Below the pieces are notes generated by a model. The model searched no databases. It had not been told where the DNA came from and saw only the letters and a program-made list of their open reading frames with translations. The position numbers and the translations under genes are program-made. From Bettongia penicillata ogilbyi (lineage: Eukaryota > Chordata > Mammalia > Diprotodontia > Potoroidae): DNA of 64,000 bases. Positions 47,151 to 58,591 of the stretch are shown here, piece by piece (positions within the stretch are counted from its first letter, which is position 1; every line of letters begins with the position of its first letter). The stretch covers positions 5,294,215-5,358,214 of the forward strand of contig JAJHZJ010000008.1 in NCBI GenBank assembly GCA_023548195.1. The letters are read 5' to 3'.

Positions 47151-48095
47151 ACTCTCCACTGGAGTGTTCCAACCTAGACCTCCCAGAGTATTCCATGCTC
47201 CATAATAATGTCCCTTCCCCACACATCTCCTCAAGTAAATGTTTCTATGTTCTCAATACCACTGATGTCAACTGTTTGGAGGAATGCAAACTGATTGAAT
47301 CACTTCATAGTAATAGGTAATTGACAGAAATGAGCCTATCAAGATGGATTGTCTTTGGGAAGCTATGCAATATTATCCCAAACTGCTCATTGCTGCCAAA
47401 GCTAACCTTTTTTTTTCTTCCAGTAATGATGTTAGGCTGAGAAACACTGAGCTACCACCTCAGAAGAATTAAAATGATAGTAACACAAATGGGAAGGGAA
47501 AGATGCATGGTGAATATACATAAGCTGCAGCATATTGTCCATGATTATTCTGTGTGAAAAGTGGTATAAAAGGCATCATTAAAAAGACATATGACTGAAA
47601 AAGAAGGTGAGTGTAGTTCAAGTAGCAAGAATGAGAGGCAATGAAATGGTGACCCAAAGGGTGATATGATCGATGTGTGATATCAATGGGGTCACTCTCT
47701 CCAACAATTTGAATCATAACGCAGTCACATTTTCTCATCCTGGATGATTATTATCTACATTCTCTTGAAAACATAGCCATGGAGGTCCACTTAGTCTACC
47801 TTCCTCCATGTTTCTTGATTCTACGTGGCTACTAATGGAACACATGGGTTGGCCATCTGCTGTCTTTCACACTTGCTTCTTGACAAATCAGATTCCTTTT
47901 TTTTCTGTTCACAAATCTCTATAGTGATATCATTTATTTTGCTTCTCTTGTGAAATATGACTTCTTTCTATTTCTTAGAATATTAGCTTTTTGTAGTAAG
48001 GGATTGTCACTTTTGTGTTTGTATTTCCAAGCATTTAGCACAGTGACTGGGGCACAGTGTTTTTTTTTTCATTCATGCATTGGGATAATATGTTA
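47151..48095. other. no gene; possible RTE-like debris near 47460-47720
   Basis: Weak similarity in style to the LINE at 48100-48720; unassigned. Confidence 0.3.
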
Positions 48096-48099
48096 TAGT

Positions 48100-48415
48100 A
48101 ATTTATGCCCACCATATATCTCCATTACCCTCTGAGTAACTTGCTATTTTGACACCTTGGAAACTGTGCTACTCCATAATTTGAATCATGCAACATCACT
48201 GGAAGAATATCTATGTTAAACAAGTTCACCTTTTGTTTCAGCAAGAAGCTGGGATCATGAAAAGATTCTGAGCCTAGTCCATCATCTACATGTATTAGCT
48301 GTTTGGTATATTTGTTCAGATGAATCTGCCCCCTCACTAGAGATGACAGGCATTTTTCAAAGTGGTTTTTCCAGTGAGGATAGTTAGACTGATTGATTAA
48401 CTGATTGACTGAGTG

Positions 48416-48460
<45 letters not shown>

Positions 48461-48720
48461 ATTATGGACCTCATTTAAGAAACTGGAATACTTCTTCAGT
48501 TTAATGATGTCAGTAAAATGTCACCTGTAAACCAGAACATCCAAACATAGTGAATTCTCTTTTCCATTTTCAACTTTGCAATGGATATCCTCTACAACAG
48601 TGGCAAGCACCTTTGATAAACATATCCCAGTCACTTAATAGTAAGAAAAACAAGGTCACCAAACAAAGTTATTTCTGTTGTGTCTCTTGATAGGTTGGAT
48701 CTATATTAATAGCACACCCT
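48100..48720 (-). mobile_element. RTE-like LINE fragment, degraded
   Basis: 'gatgtcagtaaaatgtcacc' to 'caatggatatcctctacaac' looks like antisense RT-region LINE text related to the 49091-50165 element. Assignment is tentative. Confidence 0.4.
48418..48460 (+). repeat. (TG)n microsatellite
   Basis: About 20 TG units, uninterrupted. Confidence 0.95.
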
Positions 48721-48799
48721 ATCTTTTCATTTTTTAAGCCTTATAATTTGGGGTTCAGATTTCAATCTCTGTTTTTTGCAAGTCAATACTTTGCTGATG

Positions 48800-49027
48800 T
48801 TGTTAAGTCATTTCAGTCAAGTCAGACTCTTCCTATTTAAGGGGTTTTCTTGGCAACCACTGGAGTAGTTCACCATTTCTTTCTCCAGCTCATTTTACAG
48901 ATGAGGAACTGAGGTACAGAGTGGACTCATTGCCCAGACTCACACAGTTAGTAAATGTCTGAGGCTGGATTTGAACTTACATCTTCTTGACTTCAGGGCC
49001 AGTGCTCTATCTGCTGCGCCATATACT
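48800..49027 (-). mobile_element. marsupial tRNA-headed SINE
   Basis: Antisense 'gttgttaagtcatttcagtc', 'cagctcattttacagatgag', 'gatttgaacttacatcttct', ending near 'gctgcgccatata'. Confidence 0.8.
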
Positions 49028-49090
49028 TGACTGCACCTAAACTCATGAATGATTTCCAGGTCAGTAGACAATTATTTCATTTCACATATA

Positions 49091-50165
49091 TTGGTTGGTT
49101 GGTTGGTTATTGCCCTTCATTCTCAAAGAGGACCAAAATGACATCCCTATGCTAGAGTCAAGTTTCAGTGTGTCAGACTGTGGCTGATGAGACCAATACA
49201 AGCTTGGAATGCTCTGCCACAGATTGGGCACAGATAGTCTGCGTGAATATTTGGGGTGGTTATTCCAAATTTGTGAATCCTAAGTTTCCTTTGTGCTGTC
49301 TCAATTCTGCTTTGCTCATAGAGCACAGCACCTTTTCTGATGTGGACACACTATGCTGAGCGGTCCTGTGCCAGTGTCTCCCATGTTGCACAGTGAAATC
49401 CAAAGTTCTTGAGAAAGACCTTGAGAGTGTCCTTGCATCACTTTTTCTGATCACCATGTGATTGCCTGCCCCATGTGAGTTCTCCATAAAATAGTCTTTT
49501 TTGGCAAGCATACATTTTGCATTTGAACAACGAGGCCAGCCCATCAGAGTTGAGCTCTCTGAAGCATAGTTTGAATGCTTGGCATTTCGGCTTGAGCAAG
49601 GACCTCAGTGTCTGGTACCTTATCCTGCCAGGTGATCCTCAGAATCTTCCTAAGACAGTTCAAATGGAAGCAGTTCAGTTTCCTGGCATGGTGCTAGTAG
49701 ACTGTCTATGTTTCACAGGCATACAACAATGACATCAGCACAATGGCTCTGTAGACCTTCAGTTTGGTAGTCAGTCTAATACCTCTTCTCTCTCAAACTT
49801 TTCTTCAGAGCCTCCCAAACACTGAGTTAGCTCTGTCAATGCATGCATCAACCTCATTGTCAATGTGTACATTCCTGGAAAAGTACACTACCAAGGTAAA
49901 TGAACTTATCCACAGCATTCAAAACTTCTCCATTTGTTGTAACCGATGATTCCACGTATGGATGGTGTGATGGTGGCTGATGGAATACCTGTGTTTTCTT
50001 GCTGTCAATTATTAGGCCAAAATTAGCACAGGCAGCAGAGAATTGATCCATACTTTGTTGCATTTCAGCTTCAGAGGTTGCATTGAGTGCACAATCATAT
50101 GCAAAGAGAAAATCATGCACCAACACTCCCTCCACTTTGGTCTTGACTTGTAACCTTTTCAAATT
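49091..50165 (-). mobile_element. RTE-like non-LTR retrotransposon, 3' 1.1 kb
   Basis: Minus-strand LINE. It begins in the reverse transcriptase (50162-49860 open, with DFLFAYDCAL where FADD is expected, so one catalytic Asp is Tyr). It continues through the thumb and C-terminal region with frameshifts and ends with a C2H2-finger segment (49240-49168) and a (CCAA)n tail at 49091-49110. It parallels the copy split by the ERV retrocopy (12350-15065). The clade assignment as RTE-like rests on the RT text and the short-repeat tail, and is tentative. Confidence 0.75.
49168..49240 (-). other. C2H2 zinc-finger coding segment in the LINE tail
   Basis: The minus strand encodes CPICGRAFQACIGLISH followed three residues later by a second His, the classic C-x2-C-x12-H-x3-H spacing with the F and L core residues present. 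Confidence 0.7.
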
Positions 50166-50261
50166 TAAACTGATAGTCTGTTGAGAACACTATGGAAGTG
50201 TTCAGTTTCACATATGTATGTGTCTACACACACATACACATACATGATATAGGCAGGTATG

Positions 50262-50514
50262 TGACATAGTGGATCCAGTGCTGGACTTGGAGTCAGGAAG
50301 ACCTGAGTTAATCCTGCTTCACATATTTACTGACTGTGTGACCCTGGACAAGTTACTTAACCTCATTCAGTTTGTTTTCTTCTCTGTAATATCACGATAA
50401 TATCAATACCTGCCTCACATGATTATTGTAAGGATTAATGAGATAATACAGGGAAAGCTTTATTGTAAATCTTAAAGTACTATGTACATGAAAGCTATTA
50501 TAATAATAATTATT
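50262..50514 (+). mobile_element. CORE-SINE (MIR/THER-1 type), full length
   Basis: 'gacatagtggatccagtgct' head, 'tgtgtgaccctggacaagtt' core, 'catgattattgtaaggatta' tail. Confidence 0.85.
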
Positions 50515-50522
50515 ATGTAGAC
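50515..50522 (+). repeat. MITE target-site duplication, left
   Basis: ATGTAGAC, identical to 50724-50731; 8 bp is diagnostic of hAT insertion. Confidence 0.88.
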
Positions 50523-50723
50523 CAGGGGTGGGGAACCCGTGGCCTCAAGGTCATATGTGGCCTTCTAGATCCTTGGGTGTGGCTTTTTGACTGAGTCTGT
50601 TTTATAAAATAAATCCTTTTATTAGGGGGATTTGTTCTGTGAAGTTTGGACTCAGGCAAAGAACCACACTTGAGGACCTAGAGGGCCACAGGCAGCCTTG
50701 AGGCCACAGATTCCCCAGCCCTG
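50523..50723. mobile_element. palindromic hAT-type MITE (family 1), complete
   Basis: 201 bp, ends CAGGGGTGGGGAACCCGTGG and its complement, with nearly the whole length self-complementary. No coding capacity. Perfect 8-bp target duplication. Confidence 0.9.
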
Positions 50724-50731
50724 ATGTAGAC
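50724..50731 (+). repeat. MITE target-site duplication, right
   Basis: ATGTAGAC, matching the left copy. Confidence 0.88.
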
Positions 50732-50734
50732 AAA

Positions 50735-51387
50735 TTCATTTTCATGATGTTATCCAGTATTTGTTATACCCAGAATCTACATCTTTTCTCCTGGAAGAAA
50801 TCATTCATGATATATAGACATGAGTCTTCTGGAATAGACCATAAGTCTTTGACCTTCTGTAGTCTTTAATTCTTTATTCTGAGTCATTTTTGCCAGTATA
50901 TTTTTTCCCATTCCCCCATGAACCTTGGCATTGAAGTATGGTTATTAAAGTATATGTTGATTTAATTTAGAGACTTTTAACAATTTCTTTTTTGAATTTC
51001 TCCTCATCCTTGTATTCCTAGAGCTTGGCATCATGCCTGGCAAATACTTCACAAATGCTTACAGTAGACAGAGGTTGGCACACAAGTTGGAATATCTTCA
51101 TGGTGTTCTCTTTCCAAATGGACAAAGAGTGATATGAAGTGACCAAGTGTCCCATGACGTGATGATTCTTGTTACCTTTGCATCCATGATCATACCAACT
51201 CTACCAATTCCAGTTTCTGTGTTTGCTTCTCCAAGAAGAACCTCTAAGTCGTTCCCCCACCTAACTAGACCTTCCTTTTGTTGTCTGTTTGCATTGATAT
51301 CAAGAACAAGAATGTTGACATGGCTCTGCTTCTCCTGGTGGATGCTGATTTGTTGGTCCCTGGATTACAGGCTTACATGTAGAACAT
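50735..51387. other. no gene; L2-like 3' end near 51000-51065
   Basis: 'cttggcatcatgcctggcaa' resembles an L2 terminus, and a near copy of 51025-51110 recurs at 52290-52395 ('gcctggcaaa', 'cacaaatgctta', 'gttggcacacaa'). The rest is unassigned. Confidence 0.4.
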
Positions 51388-51625
51388 CTTTGTTGTTCGG
51401 TCATGGCTGACTCTTCATGACCCCATCTGAGGTCTTTTTGGCAATGATACTAGAATGGTTTTCCATTTCCTTCTCAAGCTCATTTTGCTGATGAGAAAAC
51501 TGAGGCAAACAGGGTTAAGTGACTTGCCACACAGCTAGTAAGTGTCTAAAGTCAGATTTGAACTCAGGAAAATGAGTCTTGCTGACTTCAAGCCTGGCCC
51601 TCCACACACTATGGCTCCGCCTAGC
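51388..51625 (-). mobile_element. marsupial tRNA-headed SINE
   Basis: Antisense 'gttcggtcatggctgactct', 'gaggcaaacagggttaagtg', 'gatttgaactcaggaaaatg', ending 'ctatggctccgcctagcc'. Confidence 0.85.
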
Positions 51626-51989
51626 CACCCCCCCCATCCCCTGCCCATGTCAAATACCAAAAGCTATTTAAGATACTTCTAGCCAGCCCTGTGTGAGGTT
51701 TAGCACCCTCTGTGCCTCCTTTTTTGGCCACTCTGCCAGTAGGACCTGTAGAAGTCCAAAGCGGTCATACACTGGACTGAGGGTCATTTCATGATCTTTT
51801 TGGTTTCATAAGTTGCCATTTGTCAAATAAATATTTTTTCCAAAAACATTAAAAGAACCGAAGGAAGGCTTCCAGTACATTGGATTGATTTAGGATGGAC
51901 CAGAATCCCACAGGATGAGGAGGCATGTTGGTATTACAATTTAAACTAGCAGAGGAACTACTTACACCTATGAGATTAAGCATGCAAAT

Positions 51990-52258
51990 ATTCCTTGACA
52001 ATGGTGATGATAATAATATCGCTAACAATAATAGCACTTGTATTACATGCCAAACACTTTACAAATATTGCCTCATTTGTACCTCAGAAAACCCTTAGGG
52101 GGTGAGTGCTATTGTTATCTCCATCTACAGATGAGGAAACTGAGGCAAGCAGAAATTAAGTGACTTGCCCAAGGTCACTCAGTATCTATGGCAGGATTTG
52201 AATTCAGGTCTTCCTGACTCCAGGCTCAGGACTGTATCCGCTGTACTATATAGCTGAC
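51990..52258 (-). mobile_element. MIR3/THER-type CORE-SINE
   Basis: Antisense 'catgccaaacactttacaaa', 'tacagatgaggaaactgagg', 'gacttgcccaaggtcactca', 'gtactatatagctgacct'. Confidence 0.85.
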
Positions 52259-52394
52259 CTTCCCAGATTTATCTGGCATAGTAGAAAGAGCTTAGCATGA
52301 TGCCTGGCAAATGCTTCACAAATGCTTATAGTAGACAGGTTGGCACACAAGCTGGGATATCTTCATGGTGGTCTCTTTCCAAGTGGACAAAGAA

Positions 52395-52575
52395 TACTAT
52401 GGTGGGCACTGAATTTCGAGTCAGGAAAAAATGGATTTAAATTCTGCCTCAGACTCACTAGCTCTCTGACCTTGGGCAAGTTACTTAATCACTACATGCC
52501 TCAATTTTCTTATCTGTTAAATGAAGGGGTTAAACTCTATGGTCTCTAAGGGGTTCCAGCTCTAAATTGTTGAGC
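52395..52575 (+). mobile_element. MIR-type SINE
   Basis: 'ctctctgaccttgggcaagt', 'cctcaattttcttatctgtt' and 'ggggttccagctctaaattg' in order. Confidence 0.75.
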
Positions 52576-53498
52576 CTAGATTCATTTAAATGTGGACATT
52601 AGATATAATGTTATTTAACCTGAGTAAATCATTAATTGGTGGAGTTGAGAACTGTGGCAAAATTGAATGAGAAATTTCAGTCAGTGGTGGAGAAGGAGGC
52701 AGTTTTTGAGGAGAGGATAGTCACTGGTGCAGACTGGCCCTCCTTGCAGTTTAGCCTGGGTATCAGTTCCTTTCAGCTGTTGCTGACTTTCATGATTTCT
52801 TCCTTTTCTCTCCTTCTGAATCCAAGATGCTACAAAAGCAGCTCTAAGGGTCTTGCTAGGATTCCGCTTGCCGACACTGGGGGCGGAAGACGAATGGTCA
52901 TGTGTAGGTGTGGGACTACCTGCCTAGTCAGAATTAAAATGATGGCCATCCGCCTTTCACCCCCACTTACACACTGTGTCCAGCCTTGTTAAGTTTCCTA
53001 TGTCATTAACGTCAGGGTCTCCTGACCTCTGACCCAGGCATGCCCTAAGACAGAGGGAATGACTCAGAAAGTGTTGTCAAGGATTTGCTTTTCAATAATC
53101 TTGTCACACAGATTCATCACAGTCAGATCTCCTGGTTATTCTCCATGCCCAAGGTCTTCCACCACATGGTCACGCAGCCCACCATGCCAGATTCCCCAGG
53201 GGATTTCAGGGGAAAACATATACACAGAAACAAAGAGAGACTGCCCAACACGCCTAACGCCAACTGTCTGTTTGCTCTTTGGACGAAAGCAACCTAATTG
53301 AATTATTTCCTTCTAACATTTGAATGGCAGGAACGAGCAGAATCGGAGTGGATCAGACTGGGCAGCTGAATAGTGCTTTCAGCGTTTCCAGATTGCTCTG
53401 GAATTCTTCTTCTCCCCTCAATTGGCAGGAGGCACCATTCCACAAATGGATTGTTAAAGAAATTTGTTTTACCAACACCAATGGTATAAACCCTAGTT
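52576..53498. other. no recognisable feature
   Basis: Moderately GC-rich unique-looking DNA. Frames up to 118 residues (52636-52992) show no recognisable domain and no homology I can name. Confidence 0.35.
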
Positions 53499-53600
53499 CA
53501 GGGGTGGGGAACTCCAGGCCACATGTGACCCTCTAGGTCCTTAAGAGTGGCCCTTTGACTAACCACATGTGGCCTCAGGGCCGCAGGTTCCCCACCCTTG
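53499..53600. mobile_element. palindromic hAT-type MITE (family 1), internally deleted
   Basis: Both ends of the 200-bp element (CAGGGGTGGGGAAC and the complementary right end) with about half of the interior missing. Confidence 0.75.
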
Positions 53601-53682
53601 CTGCTCAGTTGTTCTGGCTAAAATGTGATGGCCTCAGACACCCTGGTCATGGCAGGGAGACCCCAGCACTCAGGTATACTGG

Positions 53683-53725
<43 letters not shown>

Positions 53726-53900
53726 CACACACACACAGATACACACACGCACGCACACACGCACACACGCACACACACGCACACACACACATGCACACGC
53801 ACACACGCACACACACACAGATACACACACACGCACGCACACACGCACACATGCACACACGCACACACACACAGATACACACACACGCACACACGCACAT
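53683..53900 (+). repeat. compound (CA)n/(CACG)n microsatellite with higher-order units
   Basis: CA repeats with ordered CG, CATG and GATA variants; the marker 'cacagatacaca' recurs about 81 and 54 bp apart. Long frames on both strands here are artefacts. Confidence 0.93.
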
Positions 53901-54164
53901 CCTCAGTTTTATCACCTCTTTTAACATTATACTATATTCCCACAAATCACCTGGCATTCCCTGCATTGTCTATTTCTTTCTCCTGCTGGTTATAGCCAGT
54001 TTGCAGGAAACTGAATGCCACAGACCTGAAGAAGTTTCCTTGGCTAACTACTGAGGACTGAGACTTTTCTTTAGAGATACATTGTTCTCCCATATTTGTA
54101 ACTGTATTTGTAATCAATTTGTAATTTTTGTATTGTATCAAATCTGGCAGTGGGCTATTTTTTA

Positions 54165-54485
54165 CTAAATGGCTCATCCAGAGGCTCCCAGACAGACCTA
54201 TGTGAACAGATGGAGAGTGATGTGAGCAGAACCGGGGCAGCAACGCACACAATGAGCCCAGTCATAAAAATTAAGATGGAAAGCCTTTAGAACTCAGATC
54301 AGTGCACTGAAGTTCAGGATGTACGGAGGAGGAAGCATGCAGCGAGGTGGTGGCTCCTAAGTGCATTTTCATACATCACCAATGTGTTGGCTTATTTTTC
54401 TTGATTATACTAATTGTTTTGAGGCAGGGTTTGGGATGGAGAAAGGGACAGTGAAGTAGAAAAGGAGCATCAATAAATCATTTCT
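54165..54485 (+). mobile_element. possible L1 3' UTR fragment
   Basis: 'gagagtgatgtgagcagaac' and the AT-rich end resemble the L1 3' UTR phrase 'agtgagcagaaccagg'. Weak. Confidence 0.35.
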
Positions 54486-55795
54486 AAACATCTTCTAAAA
54501 TTATGAATAGACCAGATCATTATGGAAATCAGTTTTTAATCATGCCAAGAATGTGGCTAACAAATTCATACTTTGATGCTGAGGTCGTACTGCAAAATTC
54601 TTCTAGAGCTGTTGGAGGCATGGTTCAACACTGTCCAATATGGCACCGTTCCCCATGAGGCGGGGGAGGCCCAGCAAGTTCATTGCCTAATGATTTATCA
54701 CAGACATCCTGTTTCCTTGTTGCCTCTTGTTTTGTAGCAAGTCCCCGTAGTTTCCGAAAACTCTCGATTGTCTAAGAAATTCTGGTCACTTGGTGAACCA
54801 GTGTGGTAAAGTTATGCACAGCTGGCAGACCAGAAGACTGACTATACAGCTTCTCATGTTTTTCATTCCCATCTTGCAAGGCCATGATTCCCAACTCTCT
54901 GTGGCTTGGTGTCATTGGTGACATTCCCAACCTCCAGCTCCACCGCCAGCTGCCCAAGTCGACTCCAGTAACTTGCTTGGTTCAGAGGAGTTTGAAAAGG
55001 GAGGCTGTTGGATTCCCCAGGCTTGGGGATTAGCAGGAGATTAGCAGGGCTGTCTTTGAGAGAGTAAACAAGGCATTGGCAATAAAGCCTGACCAACCCC
55101 AGGCCATTTCAAAGCCAAGAGGAGCCAGGAAGGGGACAGAGTCAAATGGCAAATAGCAAAATGCAAGGCCAGAAAGTCCAAATGCTGAAAGGTAACAAAT
55201 CCAGGGGCTAATCAGGAAAGCAGTTTGGGATTCACAAGGCAGGGGTCAAGAGTGAGGGAGGATCAAGACAAGAAGAGGAGCAGAGACCAATGGGAGAAGT
55301 GGCTAGCTGCCCACCACAATTTACTTCACTCAGAGATTCAAAGCATTGATGCTTCATGGTGAACACAGTATCAATCATGCCCTAGGCAGGCCAGCCTAGC
55401 TGAAGCATGGAGAAAAGGCTTGTGCCACTACCGTCACCTCAATCTCGACCTTCCCTCAGATCCTGATAGAGTCTGCCCAAGACCTTGAGGCCAAGTCCTG
55501 GGAAGGGCAGTGAACCTGCTCCCCATGTCACCAACCCATGCCCAGCACCCATCATCCCAGAAAAAGACTCCTGGGAGATTCAACCCCAACTCTCCTTCTG
55601 CAGGTGTTGAAGTCCCTGTTAGCCGCCACAGGTACCGAAGACCCAGAAAAGAACGTTCTTGACCCCAAAGTCCTTGACTCTGACTAGTGTTCAAAATCAG
55701 GAGCAGACATTGATTTTATCAATGGAAACAACGTTGAAAATGCAATCCCATCTCCTGGGCTGTGGTACTTATGGACCTGAAACTGAAATCTCCTA
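54486..55795. other. no recognisable feature
   Basis: Unique-looking, moderately GC-rich sequence; no supported gene. Confidence 0.35.
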
Positions 55796-55799
55796 TATA

Positions 55800-56105
55800 T
55801 GTGAACTCCTTGAAAGTAGGGGTTAGTTTGCTTTTCTATTGTGTGCTTTGCACATAATAAGCTCTTAATAAAGGCTATTCATTCATTCATTCATTCATTC
55901 ATGCCTGGTATTCCAGAACTTTAACAACTTGTAATGTGTTCTCCCCCATCTCAAGTCTTTCCTTCTTCAGATATAGTCATATTGTTGTCTGACATGTTAG
56001 AAGGTAAATTCCCTGAGGGCAGAAATTGGTTTCATGCTCATATTTATGTCCCCAGTATCCAGCACACAGTAGGCACTAAATAAATGCTTGTTGATTGATT
56101 TATAG
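55800..56105 (+). mobile_element. two L2 LINE 3' ends in tandem
   Basis: 55800-55900 ends in (ATTC)n after 'aagctcttaataaaggct'; 55985-56100 ends 'taggcactaaataaatgctt'. Confidence 0.75.
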
Positions 56106-56300
56106 AATCACAAATCTAGCACTGGGAGAGACCTCAGAGGCCATTTATTACAACTCCCCATTTTACACAAGAGGAAACTAGGGCCCTGGGAGACTGCAAC
56201 TTGCCCAAGGTCACATCAGTAGTAAATTTCAGAGGCAAAGTTTGAACCTAGATGCTCTATCTCCAAAATCAGTACTTTTCCCACTGTACCATGGTTAACT
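56106..56300 (-). mobile_element. MIR-type SINE
   Basis: Antisense 'cactgggagagacctcagag', 'acttgcccaaggtcacatca', 'cagtacttttcccactgtac'. Confidence 0.7.
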
Positions 56301-56344
56301 GACTTTTTTCCTTCCATCCAAATCTATTTGTGTCATTCTTTCAG

Positions 56345-56545
56345 GACCATGGACCTAGCGCTGAAAGGAACTTTCAAGGTCATCTAGTGAGTCTAGCCAC
56401 AGCATTTTCAGATAAGGAAACTGAGGCCCAGAGACATTAACTTGCCAGAGGGTGCACAGATAATAAGTATCAGAGTCAGTATTTGAACCCAGGTTTTGTG
56501 TGATTCCAAATACAAGATTCCTTTCACTGCATCATCTAGGCCCTC
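56345..56545 (-). mobile_element. MIR-type SINE
   Basis: Antisense 'cctagcgctgaaaggaactt', 'gataaggaaactgaggccca', 'tttgaacccaggttttgtg'. Confidence 0.7.
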
Positions 56546-56847
56546 TCTGGTTCAGAACTCTTCCATAGCTCCCTATTACCTCTCAAATAAAGCACAAAAG
56601 CCCGAGTCTGGCATTTAAGCCATTCCCCCTTCCCCAACCTGGCAGCCTCTTCACCACCCAGCTTTATCTCATACAGCTCTGCCTCATGTATGCTGCCCTC
56701 CTGCCAAATTGAATTATTTACCAGCCCTACATGCATCCAGCCCTGCACCACCTTCCTGCTTTTGCTTTTACCAAATCTGGAATGCCTCACAATTCCTTGC
56801 ACTCCCCACTGCCCTGGACCTTCTCAAATCCAACTCATCCTCTAAGG
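56546..56847 (+). mobile_element. L2 LINE (left part)
   Basis: 'catagctccctattacctct' and 'aaatctggaatgcctcacaa' match the L2 3' region; interrupted at about 56848 by a hAT MITE and resuming at about 57060. Confidence 0.65.
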
Positions 56848-57060
56848 CAACAGTGTCCAATTCACTTAGAAACAGGGGCCACTAAACTGTTTATAAGGCC
56901 CCTACCAACCTCATGTTGACTTAGAAAACCACATATTAACATTATCTATGTCCTGTTGGATTTTAATTTATTTTGTTAAAGATTTCCCAGTTACATTTTA
57001 ATCTGGTTCATATTAAACTCTGAATGTTACATAATGCAATGTATGTTTGACACCTCCGCT
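56848..57060 (-). mobile_element. hAT-type MITE (family 2) inside L2
   Basis: 'cagtgtccaattcacttaga' at one end and 'atgtatgtttgacacctccg' at the other; interior matches 34275-34440 in reverse complement. Confidence 0.6.
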
Positions 57061-57490
57061 CAAATACTTCCTACTCCATAAAATCTTTCCTTCCTACAAC
57101 TTAGCATAGGAAGATGTACTTAGAAACAAGAGCTATAACGCTGGAAGGGATCTTGTATATTACCAAGACAGCCATTCTCCCTCCATCCCCTCCAAAATAT
57201 CAGTGGTTTCCTGTTGACTTTAGGATAAAATACAAATCCTTTTACAAGAAGCTTTCAGTTCATCTTTTCGGAAGGGGTCCATACTATATGCCATTGTATT
57301 CTATAACCTGACCTAAGGGAGTGGTTCCTACTCTTCTCCCCACAACATTTCATCTTCCACTTCCATGTTGTTACAGACTTTTCCCTCTGCCTGGAAAACT
57401 CCCCTTGCTTGATTCTACCTCTCAGAAATCCTAAAACCCTCAAGATTCCCTTCAAGAGCCATATTCTTCAAGAAACTATTCCTAATTATT
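57061..57490 (+). mobile_element. L2 LINE (right part and a further L2 3' piece)
   Basis: 'tcaaatacttcctactccat', 'ctgttgactttaggataaaa' and 'cttttccctctgcctggaaa'. Confidence 0.6.
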
Positions 57491-57509
57491 GGTCCTTCCC
57501 GCCCCCAAC

Positions 57510-57760
57510 CCTTAATCACTGTGTAAGGTGGTTTAGCAAATCAAGTGCTGGACCTGGAGTTCAAATCTGACCTCAGATACTTCCTAGCTGTGTGACCCTG
57601 GGCAAGTCACTTTACCCACAGTTTGCTTCAGTTTCCTCATCTGTAAAAGGGGATAAAAACCAGCACCTACTTCACAGAGTTGTGGAAATGAAATGAGAGA
57701 ACTGGAAAGCACCTTTTAAGTCTTAAAATATATAAATGTTAGCTATTATTATTATTACTT
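57510..57760 (+). mobile_element. MIR/CORE-SINE, near full length
   Basis: 'gtgaccctgggcaagtcact', 'cagtttcctcatctgtaaaa' and 'cacagagttgtggaaatgaa' in order. Confidence 0.85.
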
Positions 57761-58369
57761 ATCAGTGAAGACATTATATTCCTTTAGTAGACTTTGATAA
57801 GACAGATACTTTTGTATTTGTATCCATGCATATTGTGGGTGCTTAATTGCTTGTCGTCTGAATACAGACTGAGAACCTGAGGTCCTGTGAAATTAGGTTA
57901 CCTGTCCAGTAGGGATTATCAGCAATAGAACTGATCTTCTACCTTAGGTCTTCTGACTCCAAATCCAATACTTCTTCTACTATATCATACTTCTATTCCA
58001 TTGATCTAGTCTATAGTGGACTCCAGTTACAGTATATTTGTTGAATGATATGATACCGTGTATTCTCCATCCATAACTAGGATGTCTGTCCCAGGAACCA
58101 AAATTTAGAGCCTAATGGCAGTACTTCAACACCATATAAAGAACTGAGCTTAGTAACTAATTAGTAAGAATAAAGAGCTGAAAAAGTGAAGTTCCTGTAT
58201 GGTGAGATTCCCCCAGGGGGCACAGTGCAGATGATCTTTTTCCAAAATCCAGGGTTCACTCTTCTCCTCCAACTCATTTTACCCAGGCTAAAAAAATGCT
58301 AGTCATAGCTCTGGTATTCCAGTAGATTCTAAGCTAAATGAGGTCAAAGGCTGTGGGTTTTGTTTTTTT
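57761..58369. other. no gene; MIR debris near 57860-58000
   Basis: 'gaccttaggtcttctgactc'-like CORE-SINE text only. Confidence 0.4.
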
Positions 58370-58445
58370 TTTTTACCCTTAGGGTTTAGTATAGAACCTA
58401 GCACTTAGCAGGTGTTTAATAAAACCATGTTGACTTGATTTAAGT
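58370..58445 (+). mobile_element. L2 LINE 3' end
   Basis: 'agaacctagcacttagcagg' then 'tgtttaataaaaccatgttg'. Confidence 0.6.
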
Positions 58446-58489
58446 TATGGCACACAATTGCTGTGTGACCTTGAGGAATAAAAATAACT

Positions 58490-58590
58490 AATTGCTAATA
58501 TTTACATAATGCTTATTTCATGCCAGGCACTGTGCTAAATGCTTTATAATTAATACCTCATCAGATCCTCACAAAAAAGCTGGGTTGATG
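58490..58590 (-). mobile_element. MIR3/THER-type CORE-SINE, part split by a SINE
   Basis: Antisense 'ccaggcactgtgctaaatgc' to 'cagatcctcacaaaaaagct'; continues at 58836-58985. Confidence 0.8.
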
Positions 58591-58591
58591 T

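Noticed and set aside
52636..52992. 118-residue frame
   Set aside because: No recognisable domain, no splice or promoter context, and unremarkable composition.
53555..54054. Frames up to 146 residues of alternating His-Thr or Cys-Val
   Set aside because: Pure consequence of the CA/TG microsatellite.
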